From a virus: a stretch of 64,000 bases of DNA. Shown in pieces: positions 48,928 through 57,602 of the stretch; within the stretch, counting starts at the first letter, position 1; each line of letters starts with the position of its first letter. Location: IMG/VR virus record IMGVR_UViG_3300046171_000231, positions 124,001-188,000 of that record. The stretch is one strand, 5' to 3'. The notes below the pieces were generated by a model. The model worked only from the letters and a program-made list of their open reading frames with translations. It was not told the origin of the DNA and ran no database searches. Made by a program: the position numbers and the translations under genes.

Positions 48928-48956
48928 AGTATAACATATTTTATAAGACTTGACAA
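48928..48956 (-). promoter_or_regulatory. Extended -10 sigma-70-type promoter for gp55
   Basis: -35 TTGTCA (48951-48956), 17-base spacer, -10 TATACT (48928-48933) preceded by TGT. It drives gp55, gp47, DUF3110 and gp46. Confidence 0.72.
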
Positions 48957-48960
48957 GTTA

Positions 48961-49647
48961 CTACTGATTCAAGATAAAATTTGCTACATTATTATATTCA
49001 TCAGTTGTTAACTCAGTTTTATTAGTATTACGTATATTAAAAGACATTATAATTCTTTCACCATCTGTGGGTGGAACTTCATGTTGTGTTTGAGGTGAAA
49101 ACAAAACTAAAGAGTCATTCTTCGGATAAACTGGTTTTTGACCATCAAATATTATTGGAGATGCATTATCTTCAACATAAGCATAATAACATCCTGATAT
49201 AAGAAATCCATCTAATAAGTTACCATGATCATGCTTCACTGTAAAGTTACCTTTCCGATAATGTGCTACCCAGAACTCTCCTACCTCTAAAACTTCTTTT
49301 GTAGAAAATAACTTATTATATAAATTTTGAGAATATTGTAATATCAAATTTAAATAGTTTGAAAATATATCAGTTAGTAAATGAGTTTCGTATACACTAG
49401 CCCAAGCTTTTACATTTGACTCCATTCCAACTGGATTTTCTCTCTCATAATCTATTATTAAATCTTTAATATGATTACTTCTATCTTTACCAAATAAATT
49501 GGTAGTCATTGATGTAGGAAGAAGATTTGATTTATTATACAACTTAGCTAACTTTGCAAGTTTATCATTAGTCAGATAACCTTCATCATACAAATGTGTA
49601 TACTGTTGTACTATTTGGTCAATGTTTATCTGCTTTTTCTCACTCAC
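48961..49647 (-). CDS. 2OG-Fe(II) oxygenase superfamily protein (TIGR02466-like)
   Basis: 228 residues. KHDHGNLLDGFLISGCYY provides the first iron-binding His; LFSPQTQHEV the second; and GERIIMSFNIRN the Arg. The N-terminal helical extension is about 100 residues longer than the core. Similar in motif layout to the gene at 7076. Confidence 0.72.
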   Translation of the reverse strand: MSEKKQINIDQIVQQYTHLYDEGYLTNDKLAKLAKLYNKSNLLPTSMTTNLFGKDRSNHIKDLIIDYERENPVGMESNVKAWASVYETHLLTDIFSNYLNLILQYSQNLYNKLFSTKEVLEVGEFWVAHYRKGNFTVKHDHGNLLDGFLISGCYYAYVEDNASPIIFDGQKPVYPKNDSLVLFSPQTQHEVPPTDGERIIMSFNIRNTNKTELTTDEYNNVANFILNQ

Positions 49648-49691
49648 TTGACAAGTTCCATAAATTTATGTACAATAACCTTTGTAGAGGT

Positions 49692-50108
49692 TCAAGGGTT
49701 GTTAGGCTTATCTATATTATTCTTAAAGATATTCTCAAGGCTCTCACGAGCATCTTCAACTGTAGTCAATAATCCCATCTTATTATTTAAGGATACTTGA
49801 CCATCAATTTCAATATCAATATCATCTTCATTTAAATATCTGGTATAAAATTTAATCATCTGTTCATCAGTTACTTCAGACATCGTAATAATTTTATCAT
49901 ACTTTATTAAAAATAAATCTTGATCTGGTAACTCTAACCAAGGTTTGACTTTAACATATTTTCCTGCAGGACTAGAAAGCATTTTCATTATTACTGGATT
50001 TGAAAGCATGATAATAGAGTCTCCATCATTCTCATCGACAGAAACAAGTGAGAAGATTTCCTCCCCTGTAATAAGTTTTAGAACTGCGTGAAATTCGTCT
50101 CCCATCAT
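49692..50108 (-). CDS. Sm-like fold phage protein
   Basis: 138 residues. FHAVLKLITGEEIFSLVSV, LSNPVIMKML, KVKPWLELPDQDLFLI and DKIITMSEV correspond block by block to the Sm-like genes at 25902 and 32985, with a helical C-terminal extension. A TATAAATA octamer occurs about 40 bases upstream, in the 3' end of the oxygenase gene. Confidence 0.6.
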   Translation of the reverse strand: MMGDEFHAVLKLITGEEIFSLVSVDENDGDSIIMLSNPVIMKMLSSPAGKYVKVKPWLELPDQDLFLIKYDKIITMSEVTDEQMIKFYTRYLNEDDIDIEIDGQVSLNNKMGLLTTVEDARESLENIFKNNIDKPNNP

Positions 50109-50743
50109 ACTCCTATATTATAATTGACAATGCATCTAGTATTACTATTTATAGGTTGTTTTGCTGCGTGATATAACCGACCATCAAATATAACCATTCG
50201 TCCTTGTTTTGGTGTTACACTTTCTTTTATAGTATATTTTTCATTAGGAAGTTCCTCTCTTTCATTGTATATGACAGTATCACCATCACTATCACAAACA
50301 TAATAAAGAGCCACCATAAAATTAATATCCTCTTCTATATCAATATGTGCTGTATCTATTGTTCCGTCCGTGTTTATTGGAAATTGTAAAAAAGAACGTC
50401 CTTGAAGAACTTGTACATTAGAAAGTCCTAGTTTTAAACCAACTCTTTGTAGCATAGGTACAAATAATTCATGATAGTCACTATGTACCCTACCTAGTAA
50501 GTTAGGTTTATGAGGTTCATAATTATCTTCTGTCCATTCTTTAGGTAGGTTAACATATTGATGAGAAAGACCAGGTCTATGTTTACTATCATCATCAAAA
50601 GCTACTGTAACATCTTCAATATAATGCCAAGGAAACTGTAGTCCAGTATGATCTATTCCACCAAGTAATTCTGTTTTTATTTTATTTTGATAATCTTTTT
50701 CAATAAAGTCATCAATGACCATAATTTGATTTTTAAATTTCAT
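50105..50743 (-). CDS. 2OG-Fe(II) oxygenase (prolyl-hydroxylase-like)
   Basis: 212 residues. AHIDIEEDINFMVALYY carries the HxD pair, RLYHAAKQP the distal His and TRCIVNYNI the Arg. Probably acts on a protein or nucleic acid; target unknown. It overlaps uvsW at its start and carries a late-promoter octamer (50146-50153) near its 3' end. Confidence 0.78.
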   Translation of the reverse strand: MKFKNQIMVIDDFIEKDYQNKIKTELLGGIDHTGLQFPWHYIEDVTVAFDDDSKHRPGLSHQYVNLPKEWTEDNYEPHKPNLLGRVHSDYHELFVPMLQRVGLKLGLSNVQVLQGRSFLQFPINTDGTIDTAHIDIEEDINFMVALYYVCDSDGDTVIYNEREELPNEKYTIKESVTPKQGRMVIFDGRLYHAAKQPINSNTRCIVNYNIGV

Positions 50744-52209
50744 TAATTTTTCAAAGGTATTTTTACAATGTCATAGTTAAAATTCTCTTCATTATACACT
50801 TTTATTCTCTCAATGAGATGGTTCAGTGTATAATTTCTTCTTGATTTGTAACTAATATCATCGGCAATATCATATAGAGTTGCCTTTGTTTTATTGTTTC
50901 CCTTTCTTAAGACTCTTCCGATTGATTGAAGGTTTCGTATTCGAGATTTAGATGGGGAAGCAAAGATGACATTATGAAGGTTCTTAATGTTGATTCCTGT
51001 TGAGAAGGTTCCGTATGAGGCAATAATGATTGCGTTATTCTCCATCTCTGTAATTGAGCGAACCTCTTCTCGATCTTCTGTTGCAACTCCTCCGTGTACG
51101 AAGAAGACTTGTCGTTGTTCAAGTACATTGCTCTCCTGTATTAAATTATATAGCGGTTCTCCGTGTCCTTCGACCCTTGCAAATAGAATTAATGTATTAC
51201 CTTTAAGATCAAGGGCAAGATTTTTAATAAAATTATTTCTCTTTTGATGTCCAATAATATATTGAATCTCATCCTCAAATGTCTCAAATTTATTTGGTGA
51301 GTGTTTCAATAGAAGCACATTAATATCCAACGTCGCTACATGACCTTTCTTCATAAGCTCGTCTGTCTTAATAATTTTATAAGAAGGACCAAATAAACCT
51401 TCTAATACCCACTTATGGGTCTGTGTTCCATCAAGAGTTCCTGTGAAACCAAAACGATACTTGGCATTATCAAGTTTTGACATTATAGATATTAATGACT
51501 TTGATTTAAACTGATGTGCCTCATCTCCGATTACACATCCAAAACGATTAAAGTACTTACGAGGAAGTTTGTAGATCGATTGCCAAGTTGTAATGATTAC
51601 TTGAGAATCTGTTTCTCTTTCTTTACCTGCATATATCTTGTGACAAAATGAGCCAACTTCCCAACCATAATCCTCGAAATCTTTATACATCTGTTCTACT
51701 AAAGATGTCGTCGGAACTACTATCAGAATACTTAGTTTTCTTTCAACGTAATATCTCACAATCCCGTATATCATCAGCGACTTTCCTGAAGCAGTTGGAG
51801 ATATCAATAACCTACGATTGTATTTTAAAGCGTCGTGTACTCCCTGAATCTGATAATCTCTAGGTTTATATTTACTTACAGCGTTTAAATAATCTTTGAC
51901 ACCCTCTTCACATATACCATCATTTACCTCAAAAGGTAAACCATAGAACTTGCTTGGTTGAAAATCATATGTATATCCGTGGTCTTTACAGAACTGTACG
52001 ATCTTATCTAACAGTCCGACATATATTTGATTGTTCTGAATATTAAATAACCTTATCTTTCCGTCCCAATACTTATTCTTATAAGTTGGCATAAACTTTG
52101 CACCTGGTACTTCAAAGGTGAAATAGTCTGCTAACTCATAATAAACATGCATTTCAGACTCAATCTGAAGATGCACTTCATTCTTTTTTGATATTATCAA
52201 ATGCGACAT
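50743..52209 (-). CDS. uvsW: UvsW-like DNA/RNA helicase (SF2)
   Basis: About 488 residues from MSHLIISKKNEVHLQI. Motif I ISPTASGKSLM, motif II GDEAHQFKS, motif III-like FTGTLDG and motif VI QSIGRVLRKGNN define an SF2 helicase of UvsW type. It unwinds branched DNA and R-loops and shifts replication from origin- to recombination-dependent mode. The ATG at 52227 is longer by six residues and less likely. Confidence 0.92.
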   Translation of the reverse strand: MSHLIISKKNEVHLQIESEMHVYYELADYFTFEVPGAKFMPTYKNKYWDGKIRLFNIQNNQIYVGLLDKIVQFCKDHGYTYDFQPSKFYGLPFEVNDGICEEGVKDYLNAVSKYKPRDYQIQGVHDALKYNRRLLISPTASGKSLMIYGIVRYYVERKLSILIVVPTTSLVEQMYKDFEDYGWEVGSFCHKIYAGKERETDSQVIITTWQSIYKLPRKYFNRFGCVIGDEAHQFKSKSLISIMSKLDNAKYRFGFTGTLDGTQTHKWVLEGLFGPSYKIIKTDELMKKGHVATLDINVLLLKHSPNKFETFEDEIQYIIGHQKRNNFIKNLALDLKGNTLILFARVEGHGEPLYNLIQESNVLEQRQVFFVHGGVATEDREEVRSITEMENNAIIIASYGTFSTGINIKNLHNVIFASPSKSRIRNLQSIGRVLRKGNNKTKATLYDIADDISYKSRRNYTLNHLIERIKVYNEENFNYDIVKIPLKN

Positions 52210-52250
52210 AACATCGATCAATATCAATTATTTAGTCGTGTTTTATAAAC

Positions 52251-52406
52251 CTATCCTACAATAGTATCAAACCAATCTTGACTCATTCCTGAGATAATTT
52301 TGTCTGCTGAATCATTATCTATTGCATAGTTTTCATCTATGAGATGCTGTTTCACTTTCTCATAGTTCTCGTGAATCTTTTTTGTTTCTTTTGGTGTTGG
52401 TTTCAT
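52251..52406 (-). CDS. 51-residue conserved-type protein
   Basis: ATG at 52406. Begins MKPTPKETKKIHENYEKVK and ends IISGMSQDWFDTIVG. This short pattern (MKPT..., then a SADxIIxGMS block) is familiar from marine T4-like phages; function unknown. It lies divergently from the plus-strand gene at 52467. Confidence 0.55.
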   Translation of the reverse strand: MKPTPKETKKIHENYEKVKQHLIDENYAIDNDSADKIISGMSQDWFDTIVG

Positions 52407-52466
52407 AGTAATCTCTTTCGTCCTGAATATTCTATATTCTAAATAAATTAGTTTTGCTTTAAATTC

Positions 52467-53267
52467 ATGACAAAGTTAATTGAACCTAAAAAATATACGA
52501 AGACACTTGACCTTTTGAGGTCATTTTTTTTGTCTAGAGGTTTTTTAGAAGTCCATACCCAAAACCGTCTAAGTATTCTCGCTGCTTGTGAAGATCCAGA
52601 AACAGTAGCAACATATGAATATAATGGTGAAGTGTGGCCGTTACCACAAACGGGACAAATGTGGTTGGAGTATGAGTTACTTAAAAATCCTGATGTGCCT
52701 GGTTTCTTTTGTTTATCGACTTCATATCGACAAGAACCAAATCCAGTTGCTGGTAGACACGAAGTAATCTTTCCCATGTTTGAGTTTGAAATGCATGGTG
52801 GTGTTGATGCACTCGAAGAGATGGAGAAAGATTTAGTTGCACATTTAGGAATTGATCTTAATCATTCTCAGATAAAAAGTTATAAACTATGGCAGAAAAT
52901 ATTTGGTCATGAAGAATTAGATCACGCTGATGAATCTCTCATACAAACAGGTATGATTACAGATTTTCCTGAGTGGACTTCACCTTTCTGGAATATGGCA
53001 AGAAATGAGGATGATACTAGTAAAAAGATTGATGTAATCTTAAATGGTATGGAAACAATTGGTAGTGCAGAACGCAGTACTGACAAAAAACAAATGCGTG
53101 ATACCTTTCATACAATATCTGATGGACAGTATGCTGACCTTCTTTTCAAATTATTTGGTAAGGAAAGAGTTGAGAAAGAATTAGAAGAGTTCTTAGAGTT
53201 CGATTTCTTCCCCAGAAGTGGTGGAGGTATTGGTGTTACTCGTATAATGGATGCGATTCCTGATTAA
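52467..53267 (+). CDS. Class IIb aminoacyl-tRNA-synthetase-like catalytic core
   Basis: 266 residues, without an anticodon-binding domain. Motif 2 is recognisable as STSYRQEPNPVAGRHEVIFPMFEFE-like text split around the RxE and GRHE sites, an IDVILNGMETIGSAER block recalls the E-x-GG-S-x-R of Asp/Asn-RS, and motif 3 is GGGIGVTRIMD. Such stand-alone cores include AsnA/EpmA-like paralogues that modify proteins or make amino acids. The specific reaction is unknown. The gene is on the opposite strand to its neighbours and may have been acquired separately. Confidence 0.65.
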   Translation: MTKLIEPKKYTKTLDLLRSFFLSRGFLEVHTQNRLSILAACEDPETVATYEYNGEVWPLPQTGQMWLEYELLKNPDVPGFFCLSTSYRQEPNPVAGRHEVIFPMFEFEMHGGVDALEEMEKDLVAHLGIDLNHSQIKSYKLWQKIFGHEELDHADESLIQTGMITDFPEWTSPFWNMARNEDDTSKKIDVILNGMETIGSAERSTDKKQMRDTFHTISDGQYADLLFKLFGKERVEKELEEFLEFDFFPRSGGGIGVTRIMDAIPD

Positions 53268-53695
53268 TTATATCCTGATTGAAACTTATTCCATTCAATT
53301 GCATTTTTAATTTGATATGTTCGATTAGATACTGCTCTTATAACTTCTTCTAAAAATTTAAGCATAATATCATAGTATTTAATTTTCATATCAACTTTAT
53401 TCATTCTATCGTCTGCTTCAAGATGTCTTTGGATAGCATCTTTTTCACGAACCTTATATGGAAATGGTTCTTCGATATATGCTTCTGCTGGTGCCTTACC
53501 TGTGTAATAATTATATCTTTCTAATCTAACTTTACTATATTGTGTTCTTGCCTTCTCTCTCATTAAAGTAATTGTATTATAAAGTGTATAATACTTTGAG
53601 TGAAGTTGAGGTATTTTTAAAGATTCATCATGTAAATTATCAGGATCGATATGAGAATCTTTTTCCCACATCTCCTGTATTTGTTCAAGATTCAT
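53264..53695 (-). CDS. uvsY: UvsY recombination mediator
   Basis: 143 residues. The pattern matches T4 UvsY: MNLEQIQEMWEKDSHIDPDNL at the start, LHSKYYTLYNTI, LERYNYYTGKAP, then DDRMNKVDMKIKYYDIML and a last ISRxYQIKNAIEWxKF-type block. It loads UvsX on gp32-coated single-stranded DNA. It lies close to uvsW, as in T4, and overlaps the next gene by 4 bases. Confidence 0.88.
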   Translation of the reverse strand: MNLEQIQEMWEKDSHIDPDNLHDESLKIPQLHSKYYTLYNTITLMREKARTQYSKVRLERYNYYTGKAPAEAYIEEPFPYKVREKDAIQRHLEADDRMNKVDMKIKYYDIMLKFLEEVIRAVSNRTYQIKNAIEWNKFQSGYN

Positions 53696-54231
53696 GTAGT
53701 GCTACTTACTAAATCGTATATTGTATATTTGAATGTTGCCTCTGCTGTAAAAAATTGTACGTCAGTATTTGTTGCATCAAATTCTAAAGAAGTTAAAGAT
53801 ATTGGAAATAAATCATTAAATTTAACTTTTGCAACTTCTCTATAATTACTATTCAGTATTCTTAGAGTGCCATCACAAAATGCTTCTTTGGGATCTCTTT
53901 GTCCATCAGGGTCTGTAATTATTTCTTTAAATTGTTTTCCAGACTCTGGAAATCCTAATCCTTTTAACCAACCATATACAGAAAGATAATTTTCCATATT
54001 TTCATCAACTAAAAAACGAAGAGTAAAATCTCCAAAAGTTAGTCTTTCACCAGGCACATCAATATTTTTTAAGTATGATGCTTGAGTAGTAAGTTCGAGG
54101 CTTAACTCTGGTATTCTAGCAGAATTTGAGAAAAAGTCAACCTTCGGAAACTTAGTCAAATTAAATTTAAATCCTACTCCCGAAAGAAAATTTCTATTAT
54201 CTATTTGCTTTACAAATGCCGAATTAGTCAT
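53692..54231 (-). CDS. gp19-fold tail-tube-like or baseplate protein
   Basis: 179 residues. FKFNLTKFPKVDFFSNSARIP, IDVPGERLTFGDFTLRFLVD and NYLSVYGWLKGLGFP parallel the tail-tube protein at 61321 (FEVVLTFP, IEVPFRGR, WTVTVINDTD). The tube fold is shared by gp19 and baseplate tube components (gp54/gp48-related); this could be one of those. It ends next to uvsY, the position of structural genes in T4-like maps. Confidence 0.6.
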   Translation of the reverse strand: MTNSAFVKQIDNRNFLSGVGFKFNLTKFPKVDFFSNSARIPELSLELTTQASYLKNIDVPGERLTFGDFTLRFLVDENMENYLSVYGWLKGLGFPESGKQFKEIITDPDGQRDPKEAFCDGTLRILNSNYREVAKVKFNDLFPISLTSLEFDATNTDVQFFTAEATFKYTIYDLVSSTT

Positions 54232-54249
54232 TATCTTTTTGATTATTTA

Positions 54250-54687
54250 TTATCTTTGAGTGAAATCAATCCCTTCCAAGTGGTCATATTCGTGTTGAAA
54301 GACTCTTGCTGCAAAACCATCTAGTTTTATTTTATGCTCTTTTTTATCCTCGTCCTCATATTTTACAATGATTCGATTTGGTCTATTGACATTTATAATC
54401 TCATCAGGATAGGATAAACATCCTTCTTCAAACCAACCACAATCTTTATATCTTTTGATAATACGAGGATTAAAACAAGTGATTATTTCCTCTGTTTCCA
54501 TATGTATTATCATCACAAATACTCTTTCACTAATACCAATTTGATTTGCAGACAGACCGACCCCCTCGTAATGAATCATATTCTCTTTCAGAATTCGAGA
54601 AATTTCACGACGATCTAAATCCTCACTACACGGTTTCATTTTTTCGTGTAGTATTGGGTGTGTGTTAGGTGTTAGTTGTAGTATCAT
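54250..54687 (-). CDS. pdf: Peptide deformylase
   Basis: 145 residues. All three PDF motifs are present: GVGLSANQIG, EEGCLSYP and QHEYDHLEGIDF. It removes the formyl group from nascent proteins. Phage deformylases are common in marine myoviruses and cyanophages and are thought to help protein turnover or maturation during infection. It is short, lacking the C-terminal extension of many bacterial forms. Confidence 0.92.
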   Translation of the reverse strand: MILQLTPNTHPILHEKMKPCSEDLDRREISRILKENMIHYEGVGLSANQIGISERVFVMIIHMETEEIITCFNPRIIKRYKDCGWFEEGCLSYPDEIINVNRPNRIIVKYEDEDKKEHKIKLDGFAARVFQHEYDHLEGIDFTQR

Positions 54688-54856
54688 CTTTCCTTGGATT
54701 ATTTAGAAACCAAGAAGGAGACTCCATAATAACATCTATATAAACCGTTTTTGCATAGTGAATCCCACGGTAACACAGAAAAGCAAAGACCTCATCTATA
54801 TCGTGCTTATCTTCGTCCCATTCTGGTTCTTGTCCTCTACCTAATAAGTGTAACAT
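54665..54856 (-). CDS. Small protein, function unknown
   Basis: 63 residues, acidic and aromatic-rich (DIDEVFAFLCYRGIHYAKTV). It overlaps the start of the deformylase gene by 23 bases. Not recognised. Confidence 0.5.
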   Translation of the reverse strand: MLHLLGRGQEPEWDEDKHDIDEVFAFLCYRGIHYAKTVYIDVIMESPSWFLNNPRKDDTTTNT

Positions 54857-54900
54857 TTGTCTTAGCCTCCCGTAACATTATTTAGGTTTCCAAACATTGA

Positions 54901-54929
54901 CAAAAAAAGAGACCCCCGAAGGAGTCTCT
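54901..54929 (-). terminator. Rho-independent terminator with UUCG tetraloop
   Basis: AGAGACUCC(UUCG)GGGGUCUCU (54908-54929) with seven U residues. It terminates the 54945-56039 gene. Confidence 0.78.
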
Positions 54930-54944
54930 GATATCTCGAACGAG

Positions 54945-56039
54945 TTATTTATCTTCTGGAAAAACTACTCTTATAGCATCAGTTTCTCCTTCAATTTGAG
55001 GAACCCAATAAAGTTCTAATGGAAGTTTGTTAAGTTCAATTTTTGGAAGTCCAACCTTCCAAAGAGGATTCGTATTAATCAGTTTGTTTGCGTAAGAAAT
55101 ATACCAATTAATTGTGTTGTTAAGAATATCTTGAATTGTATCAATCATTTCTTGCCTCTCTGCTTCAATCTGATGTTCGCATATAGATTTACTTGAAGCA
55201 CATACTCGAACTGTTTCACCTTTTGTCCACGCTGCCCAAGTCCACTTTAGAACATCATTAGCATAACGATAATAAAATCCTTCATCAAGTATTTTGTGAT
55301 AACACATAAGACCATCTAAATCTGATACTTTATTTTTGTTAAAACGTGGATTTGATAATATCCATTCTTTTATTTCTTCTGGAGTTGTGTTAAAAACTCT
55401 TGATGACTTTTGTTTAGTATCTAGAATTTTGTTAATTATTCCTCCAATAGTTCCTTTGTGACCTTTCTTTGGAAAACGAAGGTAAGCACCCGATACTTCA
55501 AGTAATAATTTGATATTACTTTTAGTTAGTGGAATATTATCATCTATCATGCATTTCTGTATCTGATAAAAATCTGCTACCTTTGCATTTTCAGAATGAT
55601 CAGTTGCATTTGCTCTCATACCCATTAAGGTCATTGCTGTTGCATCTGATAATCTATCAAGAATAGCATTACCTGTTAACTTGCGTTCATATTTTGCAAT
55701 AGGAGCATGCCTCCATCCATTTTCGTTAAGTGCTCTCACAAGATGACGATGATCAAAATACCATTCTCCATCTGTGTTTATAAAAACACTAACTGGCCAA
55801 CCAAAAAATAACCATAAAAAGTTCATAGTTGATGCAACTAATGATTCAAATTTTTCTTGAATCAGTTCACTTTTACGTGGTGTGTTTTTTGAAGGAGGTG
55901 CTTTTAAGTCCGCTACAGGTCTTGATTCAAACCCCTTAAACGAAAAAAGAGGGTAATCAGGTCCATCTGATTCTCCTACTCCGAGTTGATCAATAGGAAA
56001 ATCTTCCCTATTTTGATCTATTTTTACTGTTTTGTACAT
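54945..56039 (-). CDS. Protein of unknown function, possible ParB-like N-domain
   Basis: 364 residues from ATG at 56039 (MYKTVKIDQNREDFPID); a longer frame to 56081 includes an unlikely N-terminal peptide. A segment around FINTDGEWYFDHRHLVRALNENGW resembles the GxxRxxAxxExGW-type core of ParB/Srx folds, but the match is weak. The rest is helical with several Trp and Cys residues. It has its own promoter and terminator between gp23 and the deformylase. Confidence 0.5.
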   Translation of the reverse strand: MYKTVKIDQNREDFPIDQLGVGESDGPDYPLFSFKGFESRPVADLKAPPSKNTPRKSELIQEKFESLVASTMNFLWLFFGWPVSVFINTDGEWYFDHRHLVRALNENGWRHAPIAKYERKLTGNAILDRLSDATAMTLMGMRANATDHSENAKVADFYQIQKCMIDDNIPLTKSNIKLLLEVSGAYLRFPKKGHKGTIGGIINKILDTKQKSSRVFNTTPEEIKEWILSNPRFNKNKVSDLDGLMCYHKILDEGFYYRYANDVLKWTWAAWTKGETVRVCASSKSICEHQIEAERQEMIDTIQDILNNTINWYISYANKLINTNPLWKVGLPKIELNKLPLELYWVPQIEGETDAIRVVFPEDK

Positions 56040-56092
56040 ATTCTTATTGATATGAATTTGGATTGAACATTGACTCACCAACGCTCCCCCAA

Positions 56093-56121
56093 ATTATAAC
56101 ACAAAGGCAATAAAAAAGCAA
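56093..56121 (-). promoter_or_regulatory. Extended -10 sigma-70-type promoter sharing bases with a terminator
   Basis: -35 TTGCTT (56116-56121), 17-base spacer, -10 TATAAT (56093-56098) preceded by TGT. The -35 is formed by the 3' stem of the gp23 terminator. Confidence 0.68.
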
Positions 56122-56138
56122 CCCCGAAGGATTGCTTT
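56110..56138 (-). terminator. Rho-independent terminator after gp23 with UUCG tetraloop
   Basis: AAAGCAAUCC(UUCG)GGGUUGCUUU (about 56115-56138) followed by U residues. The major capsid gene ends at 56162. Confidence 0.78.
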
Positions 56139-56161
56139 GTTTTAAAATTGTAATATTTAAA

Positions 56162-57556
56162 TTACATAAGGTTGGAAACCTTAACTCTTCTGTAGTAACG
56201 GTTTGTGTTACGTGTAAGTGTTCCAAGTCCTTGAGTTGTTCCTTGTGAGAATGGGTTCTCAACCATACCATATCTGGTCTTGAATCCAATTTTTGGTTGG
56301 AATGTATCCTGACCAACCGCACGAACCATCTGTAATGGTACATATGGGCAGTAGAATAATCCAGCGTCATAAGGAGATGAACCTTTGTATCCGATAACAT
56401 AGTACTGAGTAGCAGCAACGTTAGCAGCAAATGGGTCAATGTACACTCTGTACTTACCTTGTAATACACCAGCAAATGTATTGCCTGTGTCATCTACATT
56501 AAGGTTAGCGTTAAGAGCAGGAGTGTAGTCTAATACACCAGCCATTGTCAATGCAGAAGCAACGTCAGCAGAACAAAGGATCATGTTACCCTTTCCTCTA
56601 CGAGTCTCTTGTGCGATTGCGTTAGCATCTCTTTCCATCTGGAATATGAGACCTTTGAACTTCTCAACTGACCATCTTCCGTTGGAGTCTGTGTCTAAGT
56701 CGAATGTTCCACCAGAAGCAACGTTTGCTTGAGCACCAGGCTTCGCTACGTTGTAAATTGTTCTGATAACTTCTCTGTTGATTTCAGCAAGTATCTCTGT
56801 TGAAAGGATATTTGCTAACTCAGCCTCTGCGTTCAATCCGTGGATTGCCTTAAGGTCTTGAGCAAGTTCTAAACTGTACTCTGCCTTTAGTGCTCTGGAC
56901 TTCGCTGTAACGGTCACTTTCTCGATTGAGAATGCCATTTCGTTGAAGTTATCACCAGTTGTACCTAGATCTTCAGAATCTCCAGTTGTCATACCCTGAC
57001 CTACGTTGTAGTCAGTAGCATTTGCTTGAGATGCAGTTCCACCAAGTAATCCTGGATTTGTACCACTTTGAGCAGTTGTACCTAAACCAACGTTAGATGC
57101 ACCAGTAGCAGTGAAACCTGCTGTGTTGTCAAATCCTTCATTCTGACCAGAGAATGCTGAATCTGCTTCGTTGAATAGTGCTTCTGAACCAGACTGAGTT
57201 TTGAATCTGGATCTCATTGCAAAGATTAGTCCAGTTGGACCATTCATTGGTTGTACACCAGCCAAATCGTATGCCACCAAGTTAGGCATTGAACGACGAA
57301 TTAGACTGATAAGTACTGGGTCGAAACCAGCAACAGGACCTGCAGCAGTTGCACCAGCGGTGAATCCACCTGTGCCAGCAGCGTTTGTTGGTTGTTCTGC
57401 AAGGAATGATGCTTCCTCACGTAATTCTTTTTCTTGGTTTTCTAACAGGATAGCGGTTGTAGCTCTTCTATGAGCGTCTTTGATTGGATCAACTCCATCA
57501 TAGTCGAGAATAGGTCCCCACTTTTCCTGCAAATGTTCTGTGTTATACATTTGCAT
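56162..57556 (-). CDS. 23: Major capsid protein (T4 gp23-like)
   Basis: 464 residues. The N-terminal region is a helical prohead-cleaved segment; the mature body includes GVQPMNGPTGLIFAMRSRF, KSRALKAEYSLELAQDLKAIHG, KGNMILCSADVASALTMAG and YRVYIDPFA, typical of gp23. The C-terminus ends RYYRRVKVSNLM. It assembles the HK97-fold shell and is processed by gp21. It follows the scaffold gp22 and ends at a strong terminator. Its ribosome-binding site is AAGAGG before ATG 57556. Confidence 0.96.
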   Translation of the reverse strand: MQMYNTEHLQEKWGPILDYDGVDPIKDAHRRATTAILLENQEKELREEASFLAEQPTNAAGTGGFTAGATAAGPVAGFDPVLISLIRRSMPNLVAYDLAGVQPMNGPTGLIFAMRSRFKTQSGSEALFNEADSAFSGQNEGFDNTAGFTATGASNVGLGTTAQSGTNPGLLGGTASQANATDYNVGQGMTTGDSEDLGTTGDNFNEMAFSIEKVTVTAKSRALKAEYSLELAQDLKAIHGLNAEAELANILSTEILAEINREVIRTIYNVAKPGAQANVASGGTFDLDTDSNGRWSVEKFKGLIFQMERDANAIAQETRRGKGNMILCSADVASALTMAGVLDYTPALNANLNVDDTGNTFAGVLQGKYRVYIDPFAANVAATQYYVIGYKGSSPYDAGLFYCPYVPLQMVRAVGQDTFQPKIGFKTRYGMVENPFSQGTTQGLGTLTRNTNRYYRRVKVSNLM

Positions 57557-57602
57557 TTTGATTTTTACCTCTTACGGTTTGTTGTTTGAATAAATGTTAA
57601 AT

